A DNA stretch of 64,000 bases from contig NZ_AP018288.1 in the NCBI RefSeq assembly GCF_002368335.1, positions 4,240,628-4,304,627 on the forward strand, written 5' to 3'. The stretch is from Nostoc sp. NIES-4103. GTDB lineage: Bacteria > Cyanobacteriota > Cyanobacteriia > Cyanobacteriales > Nostocaceae. Position 1 is the first letter of the stretch. Each line of letters starts with the position of its first letter. The position numbers and the translations under genes were made by a program. Shown piece after piece: positions 7,149 through 15,257 of this stretch. The notes below the pieces were generated by a model. It searched no databases, was not told where the DNA came from, and was given only the letters and a program-made list of their open reading frames with translations.

Positions 7149-10100
7149 ATGCTGCTAACTCCCCGCCGCACCCGCAAAGCTTCACTTTTTATCCTTTATC
7201 CTTTAGCCTTCATCCTTTCCTTTTTTCTCACCTTGACTTGGGTAAGTGCTAAAGAAAACCCCAAACCCAAGCCAGAAGCATGGCAGATTAACGGTATCGT
7301 AGCCGCCCTAATAGATCCAATACCCGCAGTCAGGGCTAAAGCAGCAGAACAATTACAGCAATATCAGCCAAGTAACCTTAAACCTCAGATCAAAAACTAT
7401 GACGAACTTGTAAAACAACTTGCCCAACAGTTGCAAGATAAAGATTCTACAGTTTCCCGTAGAGCAGCAGCAGTGGCACTAGGGCAGATGCAAGCCAAGG
7501 AACAAGCTCCACAAGTAGCCCAACTGCTCACCGATTCTGAGTCTGATGTCCGTAGAGCAGCAGCATACGCACTAGGGCAGATGCAAGCCAAGGAACAAGC
7601 TCCACAAGTAGCCCAACTGCTCACCGATTCTGAGTCTGGTGTCCGTAGTGCAGCAGCAGGGGCACTAGGGCAGATGCAAGCCAACGAACAAGCTCCACAA
7701 CTAGCCAAACTGCTGCTCACCGATTCTGACTCTGATGTCCGTAGAGCAGCAGCAGTGGCACTAGGGCAGATGGAAGCCAAGGAAGTAGTTCCACAACTAG
7801 CCAAACTGCTCACCGATTCTGAGTCTGGTGTCCGTTATACAGCAGCAGAGGCACTAGGGCAGATGCAAGCCAAGGAACAAGCTCCACAAGTAGCCAAACT
7901 GCTCACCGATGCTGAGTCTTATGTCCGTAGAGCAGCAGCAGAGGCACTAGGGCAGATGCAAGCCAACGAACAAGCTCCACAACTAGCCAAACTGCTCACC
8001 GATTCTGAGTCTGATGTCCGTAGAGCAGCAGCAGAGGCACTAGGGCAGATGGAAGCCAAGGAAGTAGTTCCACAACTAGCCAAACTGCTGCTCACCGATT
8101 CTGACTCTGATGTCCGTAGAGCAGCAGCAGAGGCACTAGGGCAGATGCAAGCCAACGAACAAGCTCCACAACTAGCCAAACTGCTCACCAATTCTGACTC
8201 TAGTGTCCGTTATACAGCAGCAGTGGCACTAGGGCAGATGCAAGCCAAGGAAGTAGTTCCACAAGTAGCCAAACTGCTCACCGATTCTGAGTCTGGTGTC
8301 CGTTATACAGCAGCAGTGGCACTAGGGCAGATGCAAGCCAAGGAACAAGCTCCACAAGTAGCCAAACTGCTCACTGATTCTAACTGGTATATCCGTAGAG
8401 CAGCAGCAGAGGCACTAGGGCAGATGCAAGCCAACGAACAAGCTCTACAAGTAGCCCAACTGCTCACCGATGCTGAGCCTGATGTCCGTAGAGCAGCAGC
8501 AGTGGCACTTGTAAAACTAGGAAAACAAGATTTGCCTGTGATTGTGCAAGTTCTAGAAGCAGTTCACTATTATCCCTCTGAGATTGGTCAAATCAGGTTT
8601 TTAGCTCATTTTTTGGGAGGCGGGGAACAAAAACTAGAAACTCTCATGCAATGGGTTGGGAAGCCGAAAATGCCACCAGAGAAACTAACAGATAACCAGG
8701 GTGTGGAAACAATGCAAGTTTTCCAGGAAGCCTGGAAACATTGTGATTCTCTGCCAGAACTGCGAAGAGAACTAGCACAACAAATTTCTGAAGTTGCTGC
8801 CAACAAAAAAATTACTTGGAAATTCCACAATATTAATTTACTGAACCAACATCTCAGCAACCTCAGAAACGTTAATTCCACTCACGCCCAGGCACTACAG
8901 TCAGTCATTAATAATGTGGAATATTGGCAGTGGTTTTTCAACGCTAGAATCACTATCCTCACTCACATTACCTTTTGGCTTGCCCTCATCTTTGCCTACC
9001 CTAAATTCCCTCAAATCCAAGCCATCTTCTTCTGGAACCCTTGGGTACGCCGCATTTTAGGCGTGGGTTACGTCGGCTTTCTCCTCACTTGGATTCCCTT
9101 TTTCCGCCGCAAATTATTTGAACCATTCAAACCTTCCCTATTAGCCGATGCCAGGTTAGATAACTTTCACGAGCAATCATACTTCCCAGAGTCGAAAGTC
9201 AAAGTTCCCGGTTCCGGTGACATCTTCCCCATTACCGTCGCCCTCCCCAAAATTCAAGGACAAGTTATCTTACAAGGTGATTCCGGCTTAGGCAAGTCGA
9301 TGTTTCTCCGCCATCTGCTGACAAACTCCCAGCGCATTGTCGTTTACCTCCCCGCCCAGAAATGCGATAAAGGCGTAATTGAAGCCATTCAAGACAAACT
9401 CCACGGACAAGCCCAAGATGCAGGGTTCCTCAAAAACCTAATTTACAGTGGCGCAATTGACATCTGCATCGACGGACTCAACGAAGTCACCGCCGAAACA
9501 CGGGCGAAAATCTGTCAGTTTGTCGAAAGCTATTTCCGGGGCAACATTATTATGACTACCCAGCCCCTAGAGTGGACACCACCCTCAACGGCAAAAACCT
9601 ATTACTTGCAACCCTTGGAACAAACCCAAATTCAAGAATTTTTGCTTTCCCGTCAGCCGCGACTGCCCAAAGATGCCAAAGTTCAAGGTAAAGATTACGA
9701 AATAGCCTGCACCAATTACCTACAAGAAGTCCTCACCACCCAGCAACCCCAAGAAGAATTAAACGCCGCCCGCCGCATTCTCTCTAACCCAATGGATTTA
9801 ACTGTAGTTGCCCTAATGTTATCCCAAGGCAAACATCCTAACTTATTCCGGTTGCAAGAACAGCAATACAACTTAATGGCAGCAGAATACCTGAAAGAAT
9901 GGAATCAAGAATTTCCCTTAAAAAAATTCGCCGCCGCCGTCTACGAAATGCGAATGCAAGATCAACAAGCCTTACCCGCCGATGAATTTTTCCAAGTTGT
10001 GAAATCTTTAGAAGATGAGAAATACAAAATGGTTGTCAGCCGTCAATGGCAAGATGAAAAAGACGAAGCCAAGCAAGAATGGTGCTTCCGCCACGATAAA

Positions 10101-10331
10101 ATCATGGACTTTTTCTTAGTGCAGAACTTCCTCGGCAACAGCGATGAAGCCGAAGCACTATTAGTAGATAGAATGGGCGACCCCCGATTTCGTGGGGTTT
10201 ATTTTTTGTTAGCAACTTTGCTGCCTTTAGATGCAGCCAAAGAACTGCGAGAAAAGTTGATTCAATATGCCGCAGATACTAAAGACAATACAGTAAGTAA
10301 TACTTTTGTGCAGTTGTTGCGAACAAGATAA
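7149..10331 (+). CDS. Membrane-anchored HEAT-repeat / NACHT-like STAND NTPase
   Basis: A 1060-aa protein. Order: N-terminal hydrophobic signal or anchor (about 12-34); spacer; eleven full and one partial 31-residue HEAT-type repeats (about 104-455; consensus RRAAAEALGQMQAKE); a helical linker; two membrane segments (about 598-617 and 632-651); then a P-loop NTPase with Walker A GDSGLGKS (710-717) and Walker B/NACHT-type DICIDGLNEV (771-780), and a helical C-terminal region. The predicted topology puts the repeats on the far side of the membrane if the N-terminus is a signal peptide, and the NTPase in the cytoplasm. The repeats are nearly identical as DNA (93-bp units, two of 96 bp). STAND NTPases act as ligand-triggered switches; the ligand and effector are unknown. 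It stands alone between repeat elements. Confidence 0.8.
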   Translation: MLLTPRRTRKASLFILYPLAFILSFFLTLTWVSAKENPKPKPEAWQINGIVAALIDPIPAVRAKAAEQLQQYQPSNLKPQIKNYDELVKQLAQQLQDKDSTVSRRAAAVALGQMQAKEQAPQVAQLLTDSESDVRRAAAYALGQMQAKEQAPQVAQLLTDSESGVRSAAAGALGQMQANEQAPQLAKLLLTDSDSDVRRAAAVALGQMEAKEVVPQLAKLLTDSESGVRYTAAEALGQMQAKEQAPQVAKLLTDAESYVRRAAAEALGQMQANEQAPQLAKLLTDSESDVRRAAAEALGQMEAKEVVPQLAKLLLTDSDSDVRRAAAEALGQMQANEQAPQLAKLLTNSDSSVRYTAAVALGQMQAKEVVPQVAKLLTDSESGVRYTAAVALGQMQAKEQAPQVAKLLTDSNWYIRRAAAEALGQMQANEQALQVAQLLTDAEPDVRRAAAVALVKLGKQDLPVIVQVLEAVHYYPSEIGQIRFLAHFLGGGEQKLETLMQWVGKPKMPPEKLTDNQGVETMQVFQEAWKHCDSLPELRRELAQQISEVAANKKITWKFHNINLLNQHLSNLRNVNSTHAQALQSVINNVEYWQWFFNARITILTHITFWLALIFAYPKFPQIQAIFFWNPWVRRILGVGYVGFLLTWIPFFRRKLFEPFKPSLLADARLDNFHEQSYFPESKVKVPGSGDIFPITVALPKIQGQVILQGDSGLGKSMFLRHLLTNSQRIVVYLPAQKCDKGVIEAIQDKLHGQAQDAGFLKNLIYSGAIDICIDGLNEVTAETRAKICQFVESYFRGNIIMTTQPLEWTPPSTAKTYYLQPLEQTQIQEFLLSRQPRLPKDAKVQGKDYEIACTNYLQEVLTTQQPQEELNAARRILSNPMDLTVVALMLSQGKHPNLFRLQEQQYNLMAAEYLKEWNQEFPLKKFAAAVYEMRMQDQQALPADEFFQVVKSLEDEKYKMVVSRQWQDEKDEAKQEWCFRHDKIMDFFLVQNFLGNSDEAEALLVDRMGDPRFRGVYFLLATLLPLDAAKELREKLIQYAADTKDNTVSNTFVQLLRTR
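7458..8515 (+). repeat. 93-bp near-identical intragenic repeat array
   Basis: The DNA encoding the HEAT repeats is a tandem array of units carrying GCACTAGGGCAGATG. Most are 93 bp; two carry one extra Leu codon (CTGCTGCTC). Units differ at a few clustered positions (GAATCT/GACTCT type, CAAGCT versus GTAGTT), giving a mosaic pattern in which the same variants recur in non-adjacent units, as expected from unequal crossing-over or gene conversion. Confidence 0.85.
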
Positions 10332-10336
10332 TTTTT

Positions 10337-10369
10337 AATTCGTAATTCGTAATTCGTAATTCGTAATTT
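10337..10369. repeat. STRR (AATTCGT)n
   Basis: Four tandem AATTCGT heptamers follow directly after the HEAT-NACHT gene and lead into the first MITE-like element. Confidence 0.85.
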
Positions 10370-10515
10370 ACCTGAGTTCGGGATAAGCCCAAACCATGAT
10401 TCTATCGTTCGCTCAAACACCTAAAACTTAGGCAAAATATCTCTCAAACTCTCATAACTCTGTGATCTCTGTGTCTGGTGCGGTTCGATAAAATCTTCTT
10501 AACCCGAACTGAGGT
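10370..10515. mobile_element. MITE-like element A
   Basis: A 146-bp element with 17-bp terminal inverted repeats matching at 15 positions (ACCTGAGTTCGGGATAA at 10370 and the complement ending at 10515). It is flanked by the direct repeat TAATTT (10364-10369 and 10516-10521), read as a target-site duplication. The left duplication overlaps an STRR, so chance is not excluded. No open frame. Confidence 0.55.
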
Positions 10516-10556
10516 TAATTTGTAATACTCGCAAAACCTGCCCCCTGTCCTCTACC

Positions 10557-10750
10557 GGGAGCAACGCGATTTTGTGAGATAGCAGAGCTGGGGGAGCTGG
10601 GGAAGCTGGGGAAGAGGAAGAAATTAAGTGTATTTTTCATATTTTCAGTAGTAAAAAGTACTATTTTTTCTCTTTTCTCCCCCAGCTACCCCAGCTACCC
10701 CCGCTCCCCCAGCTCATTTCACGATGATCTCACTTTTTCGCGTTGCTCCC
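10557..10750. mobile_element. MITE-like element B with 9-bp target duplication
   Basis: A 194-bp element. Termini are GGGAGCAACGCG (10557) and CGCGTTGCTCCC (ending 10750), with the inverted match extending to about 24 bp with a few mismatches. The 9-bp direct repeat TCCTCTACC abuts both ends exactly (10548-10556 and 10751-10759). The interior holds complementary arrays of AGCTGGGG and CCCAGCTAC units. No coding capacity. Confidence 0.75.
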
Positions 10751-10757
10751 TCCTCTA

Positions 10758-10962
10758 CCTGACTTTTCACGGGATCTGGAAAACCTCGCTTCCATTCCTC
10801 TCTCCTGCGAGGAGAGAGGATTTGAATTCTCCCCCTTCCTTTGTAGGGAACTCGGGGCCCCCATTAAATTAGGGCTTAGCCCTAATTTAATGGGGATTAG
10901 GGTCAGGGGGGCTGGGGGGTTAGGTTTCGCGTTAGCTTTTCCACATGACGTGAAAAGTCAGG
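10758..10962. mobile_element. MITE-like element C
   Basis: Perfect 14-bp terminal inverted repeats CCTGACTTTTCACG (10758-10771) and CGTGAAAAGTCAGG (10949-10962) enclose 205 bp. The flanks TCCTCTA and CCCTCTA match at six of seven positions, a likely target duplication. Inside is a perfect 16-bp palindrome with a 3-nt loop (10860-10894). Element B sits at the left boundary of C, so B may have used the flank of C as its target. Confidence 0.65.
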
Positions 10963-11010
10963 CCCTCTACCTCCCTACTTGAAAATAGGGAACGGGGAAC
11001 AGAGAATAGT

Positions 11011-11907
11011 TCAAGACTCTACAGAACTATGAATCCAATCTTTGATTATTGGATTAACTAACTCTGGTGCTTCGTCTTGAGGACAGTGACCAACACCTTC
11101 TAATGGAATAAACTTGACCACTTGGGGAAAGTTGGCTAACTCTCTACCTAACTCCACTGGTTCCCAAGGGTCAGCTGTTCCCCATAAAATAATGGCAGGA
11201 CATGGTAATGCGGGTAAAAGGTCTTCTGGTAAAGGCCCTGAAGAATAAGCAGTAAAGGCCAAAAAGACAGCCACAGCACCGGGATCGCTGGCTGGTGCAG
11301 TTAGTATATCTACTAACTCATCTGTCACCACTTCACTATTAGCGTAGGCTTGTAGCAAAATTTTCCGCACTGTTTTTGGTTTGGCAACTTGATTGAAAAA
11401 GAAGCTGCCAATCGGTTTAATAGCTAATAAACGCTGTAAAATAGGTGCGCCAAAACGACGCGACCACGGTAAAGTCGCTCGTTTGCGATCGTGCAATAGA
11501 CGCAAAGAACAGTTGAGCAAGGCAACTCCCAAGGCAATATCCGGGTTACTGACTGCTGCTTGCAAAGCTACAATGCAGCCAATAGAATTTCCCACCAAAA
11601 AAGCAGGCTCACCCACTACTTCGCGGCAAAAATCAGCTACTTGCTGTCCCCAAGTTTCCAGTGTGTAAGCAATTTTTTCCCCTGGTTCAGGTTTGGCTGA
11701 ACCTCCAAAACCGATTAAATCAATAGCATAAACACGGAAATTTTCTGCTAACACAGGTATATTTTTTCGCCAATGCCACAATGAAGCCCCAAAACCATGC
11801 ACCAGAATCACAGCTGGGCCAGCAATTCCTTCGGTTTGGTAGGAGATGGGAAAACCTTGCCAAATCCAAGTTTTTGTAGATGTAAACGCGGTTGTAGAAG
11901 TCGTCAT
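11011..11907 (-). CDS. Alpha/beta fold hydrolase
   Basis: A 298-aa soluble alpha/beta hydrolase. It shows the oxyanion motif HGFGAS (37-42), the nucleophile elbow GNSIG (Ser108), an Asp in WGTADPW and a C-terminal His in GVGHCPQDE. Overall it resembles the chloroplast/cyanobacterial branch of pheophytinase- and dephytylase-like hydrolases, but the substrate cannot be read from the sequence. The start ATG gives MTTSTTAFTS. No operon partners; MITE-like elements lie downstream and a long AT-rich region upstream. Confidence 0.8.
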   Translation of the reverse strand: MTTSTTAFTSTKTWIWQGFPISYQTEGIAGPAVILVHGFGASLWHWRKNIPVLAENFRVYAIDLIGFGGSAKPEPGEKIAYTLETWGQQVADFCREVVGEPAFLVGNSIGCIVALQAAVSNPDIALGVALLNCSLRLLHDRKRATLPWSRRFGAPILQRLLAIKPIGSFFFNQVAKPKTVRKILLQAYANSEVVTDELVDILTAPASDPGAVAVFLAFTAYSSGPLPEDLLPALPCPAIILWGTADPWEPVELGRELANFPQVVKFIPLEGVGHCPQDEAPELVNPIIKDWIHSSVES

Positions 11908-12484
11908 AGGAAATTACTTAGGATATAGTTAGTTTACGTATATGTAGCTAATATCAAAGTTATTTTTATAATTTCGGTTCAAGTGAAAACAGTACTGTTC
12001 CTAATTTTGGCGACGCTTTTTTTAAACTTTGTTATTTTTATTTATCATAGTTTACAAAACGTAATATTGCTTTTTCTGGCGAGGGAACCAAAGCGCGATC
12101 GCTATATTTGTGATGGCTTATCAGCGCAAATATAGTACTAATACTGAAATCAGAGAAATATTGTAAAGGCTTTACAAGCAATTCATGTAAAGTATTGAGT
12201 GTTGATGCTGATGGAGACTGAACTAATAATTGCGAAGGCTTAATTTACAACTGTGCTTATATAATTTAACGAATTGCGCTGTCTGTGTGGAAGCCACCAG
12301 ACTACTGTGGCTAATGTAATGAAAATAGCATCGGTAGTAGTTTCAGTAGTTTCACAATTTACGGCTTCTAAATGAATCTATAAAATGTTGGTTATTAATT
12401 ATCGGTTAAAAGTTGGTTTGCACCAGAAATTGACGCTAAATTCACTTAGATTATTGTATTACTAGCTCCTTGCGGCCAAATAAG
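11908..12484. other. AT-rich intergenic region with a TTGTAAAG palindrome
   Basis: A divergent region of about 575 bp without a gene. The only structured site noticed is TTGTAAAG-G-CTTTACAA (12161-12177), with another TGTAAAG half-site about ten bases further on, which could be an operator. One HIP1 octamer is present. No RNA gene recognised. Confidence 0.4.
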
Positions 12485-13039
12485 ATGACTATATTAGAAA
12501 CAGTTTATACTCCTGTTGGTAGCTACGCACCAGATTTTGAACTGCCAGGAATTGACAATCAAGTCCACCATCTTAGCCGTTATCTAGAGAAATTCCGTGC
12601 AGTTGGCGTCATTTTTATGTGCAACCACTGTCCTTACGTAAACTTATATCTAGACAGGCTAAAAAGCATTCAAGCCGAATTTGCCTTAAATAGCTTTACA
12701 CTCATCGGCATGAACGGCAGTGATGCTACTGAGCATCCTAGAGAAATTTTTGAAAATATGAAAGCTTTTGCTAGTGATCATCAGTTGAATTTTCCGTACC
12801 TATGGGATTCAACGCAAGATGTGACTAAGAGTTTTGGTGCTAGTAAAACGCCAATGGCTTTCTTAATAGATAGTGATGGGATATTGCGCTATAAAGGTCA
12901 AATTGACAATCATCCTCAAGAACCATCATTTGTAGGAGAGGAATATTTGAGAAACGCGATCGCCTCTCTGTTTGCAAATCAAGCAATTAACATTCCAGAA
13001 ACAGAGCCAGTAGGTACTTCATTGATTTGGCGGAACTAG
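12485..13039 (+). CDS. Thioredoxin-like / AhpC-TSA family protein
   Basis: A 184-aa soluble thioredoxin-fold protein with a CNHCPY active-site motif (Cys46, Cys49) in place of the classical CGPC, preceded by the APDFELPG segment typical of peroxiredoxin/TlpA-like domains. The family is annotated as redoxin or thiol reductase; the partner is unknown. The ATG at 12485 is preferred over a TTG five codons upstream. It lies 70 bp upstream of pyrH in the same direction without obvious functional link. Confidence 0.8.
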   Translation: MTILETVYTPVGSYAPDFELPGIDNQVHHLSRYLEKFRAVGVIFMCNHCPYVNLYLDRLKSIQAEFALNSFTLIGMNGSDATEHPREIFENMKAFASDHQLNFPYLWDSTQDVTKSFGASKTPMAFLIDSDGILRYKGQIDNHPQEPSFVGEEYLRNAIASLFANQAINIPETEPVGTSLIWRN

Positions 13040-13109
13040 ACATAGATAGGCACTCTACTGTTATCTTAAATTGGAGGCAATTGCAACTTTTTTGATAAAG
13101 CGTAACTTC

Positions 13110-13838
13110 ATGGGAACGAATTACCGACGGGTTTTACTTAAACTGAGCGGTGAAGCCTTAATGGGCAACATGGGCTATGGCATTGATCCAGAAGTGGTCA
13201 AAGAGATAGCACAAGAGGTAGCAGAGGTAGTAGCCACAGGCGTTCAAATCGCCATCGTCGTTGGCGGCGGCAATATTTTTCGAGGCGTCAAAGCGGCGTC
13301 GGCGGGGATGGATAGGGCAACCGCTGACTACATAGGAATGATTGCCACGGTAATGAACGCCATGACGCTACAAGATTCACTGGAGCGAATAGGGGTACAG
13401 ACACGGGTACAGACTGCGATCGCCATGCAAGAATTAGCAGAACCGTATATCCGTCGTCGCGCCATCCGTCATCTAGAAAAGGGACGGGTGGTTATTTTTG
13501 GTGCTGGTTCTGGAAATCCCTTCTTTACCACTGATACCACTGCGGCACTAAGAGCCGCAGAAATTGATGCCGAAGTGATTTTCAAAGCCACCAAGGTAGA
13601 CGGAGTGTACGATGCTGATCCCCACGTCTATCCTGATGCTAAACGCTACACTAGTCTCACTTACGCGCACGTTTTGGCCAAAGATTTGCGAGTGATGGAT
13701 AGTACAGCGATTGCCTTGTGTAAAGAAAATAATATCCCAATTCTGGTATTTGATCTAACGGTGAGAGGTAATATCCACCGCGCAGTCTTGGGAGAATCCA
13801 TCGGCACCCTTGTGGGAGGTTCTTGTGAAATTAGCTGA
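13110..13838 (+). CDS. pyrH: UMP kinase
   Basis: A 242-aa bacterial UMP kinase of the amino-acid-kinase fold, phosphorylating UMP to UDP with ATP in pyrimidine synthesis. Seen: RVLLKLSGEALMG at the N-terminus, the glycine-rich VVGGGNIFRG, GRVVIFGAGSGNPFFTTDT and the KVDGVYDADP loop. The start MGTNYRRVL fits the family; 13 codons upstream are open but unlikely. It overlaps frr by 14 nt, the usual cyanobacterial pyrH-frr pair. Confidence 0.96.
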   Translation: MGTNYRRVLLKLSGEALMGNMGYGIDPEVVKEIAQEVAEVVATGVQIAIVVGGGNIFRGVKAASAGMDRATADYIGMIATVMNAMTLQDSLERIGVQTRVQTAIAMQELAEPYIRRRAIRHLEKGRVVIFGAGSGNPFFTTDTTAALRAAEIDAEVIFKATKVDGVYDADPHVYPDAKRYTSLTYAHVLAKDLRVMDSTAIALCKENNIPILVFDLTVRGNIHRAVLGESIGTLVGGSCEIS

Positions 13839-14373
13839 AGCTGAAAGTACGATGCAAAAAACCGTTGAGTCAACTCAACGCGCTTTTAATACGATTCGCA
13901 CTGGTCGCGCCAATGCGAGCCTACTAGATAAAGTACAGGTGGATTACTACGGTTCACCCACACCTTTGAAATCCTTGGCAAATATCAGCACGCCAGATGC
14001 CACGACAATTTTGATTCAGCCCTACGATCGCAGCAGCTTAAACATCGTTGAGAAGGCGATTTCTCTTTCAGATGTGGGTTTAACACCTAGCAACGACGGT
14101 TCTGTAATTCGGTTAAACATTCCGCCTTTAACAAGCGATCGCCGTAAAGAACTAGTCAAAATCGCTGCTAAGTATGCTGAAGAAGGTCGCGTTGCGATTC
14201 GCAATATCCGCCGTGATGCCATAGATTCCATTCGCAAACAAGAAAAAGCCTCGGAAATCTCAGAAGATGAATCGAAAGACCAACAAGACAAATTGCAAAA
14301 ATTAACAAACAAATACACTGCCAAAATAGACGAACTCTTGGCAGAAAAAGAAAAAGACATCACCACTGTCTAA
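13825..14373 (+). CDS. frr: Ribosome recycling factor
   Basis: A 182-aa ribosome recycling factor, close to the usual 185, which splits post-termination ribosomes together with EF-G. Diagnostic segments are NTIRTGRANASLLD, YYGSPTPL, IQPYDRSS and the C-terminal helix ending KEKDITTV. The start is GTG at 13825, inside the end of pyrH, with the ribosome binding site GGGAGG at 13814-13819, so translation is probably coupled to pyrH. Confidence 0.96.
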   Translation: MKLAEAESTMQKTVESTQRAFNTIRTGRANASLLDKVQVDYYGSPTPLKSLANISTPDATTILIQPYDRSSLNIVEKAISLSDVGLTPSNDGSVIRLNIPPLTSDRRKELVKIAAKYAEEGRVAIRNIRRDAIDSIRKQEKASEISEDESKDQQDKLQKLTNKYTAKIDELLAEKEKDITTV

Positions 14374-14383
14374 AGGATGTAGA

Positions 14384-14500
14384 CGCCCTTGGGGCGGCTT
14401 AACGTTCGCTTTTAGTATTACCCTTGGGTAAGTAGTGTCAAGTATGAAGGTTGAAGAATGATGTATCAATTCTTTAGCCTTCATATTTCATTTGACACCA
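14384..14500. terminator. Hairpins after frr
   Basis: A short CGCCC/GGGCG hairpin (about 14389-14401) is followed by a longer imperfect inverted repeat (TGTCAA/TTGACA outer arms, TATGAAGG/CCTTCATA inner arms, about 14436-14497). Similar text recurs near 21270-21400, so this is probably a dispersed repeat that also serves as terminator. Confidence 0.4.
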
Positions 14501-14810
14501 AAAGAAGGATTACTAGGGATCACTTGAAACGCGATCGCTGAAGTTCCGTACTTAGATGTTTACTAAAAATTTATAAAATCAGTTGAATAATTATTAAAAT
14601 TTTTGCAATTTGTGGATAAATCAATTGTATTTTAGTAACGGTTAAACGAAATCAAAAATAGGAAAAATAAGTAATTTTTTGGCAATTAAAATAACTATAC
14701 ATCAACTGGATAATATAAATAGGTGGCAGCATTCTTAAATAAATTCTGAATTATTTATGTAGCATTTTTACATATAACTAAATTCATAATTTAGAAATAA
14801 AACAGTTTTA

Positions 14811-14977
14811 ACGTGAGTTCGATGAACCTCTCCCTCCCGGCCTCCCTCTCCTAAAAGGCGTTCGCGAAGCGTCTCCGTCAGGAGAGGGAGGAGAAACGAA
14901 AAATCACGGTTTTACTCCCCTCTCCTACGAGGAGAGGGGTCGGGGGAGAGTCAAAACAGTCCTTGTCGAACTCACGT
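14811..14977. mobile_element. MITE-like element, family 1, copy 2
   Basis: A 167-bp element with the same perfect 12-bp terminal repeats as copy 1 (ACGTGAGTTCGA at 14811-14822, TCGAACTCACGT at 14966-14977). It is flanked by the 7-bp direct repeat AGTTTTA (14804-14810 and 14978-14984). The interior is a long C/T-rich to G/A-rich inverted repeat. Two copies with different 7-bp duplications establish the family's target-site length. Confidence 0.85.
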
Positions 14978-15126
14978 AGTTTTAATACCTGGCTTTAAGA
15001 CCTAGCTTATGTAGTTAATCACTTGAAATAATAGTGACTCATAACTAAGTAAGCTACAGCGAAGAAGTAATTAATGAGTTGCTTCTCAACTTATGGAATA
15101 TTCACTTCAATGAAAATTGCTATCCA

Positions 15127-15142
15127 TGTAAAAACATTTACA
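15127..15142. promoter_or_regulatory. Candidate NtcA binding palindrome
   Basis: TGTAAAAACATTTACA contains GTA-N8-TAC exactly and is symmetric over seven bases per arm. It lies 116 bp upstream of the geranylgeranyl reductase-family start. The -10 box expected about 22 bp downstream is not convincing. Confidence 0.4.
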
Positions 15143-15257
15143 TAAAATGAATATTTAGCAATTTTGAGAATCTATTAAACTCTAGTCAAACCGTTTTTAT
15201 TTAGATTACAAAGATAAACTAAAGAATTAACTATTTGAGGAGCCAAAATTCAGCAAT

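Noticed and set aside
7397..8191. Long minus-strand open frames opposite the HEAT repeats
   Set aside because: They mirror the plus-strand repeats (Cys/Ser/Ala-rich translation) and arise because a stop-free 93-bp unit is repeated.
10743..10982. 79-codon plus-strand frame
   Set aside because: It lies almost entirely within MITE-like element C and its palindrome.
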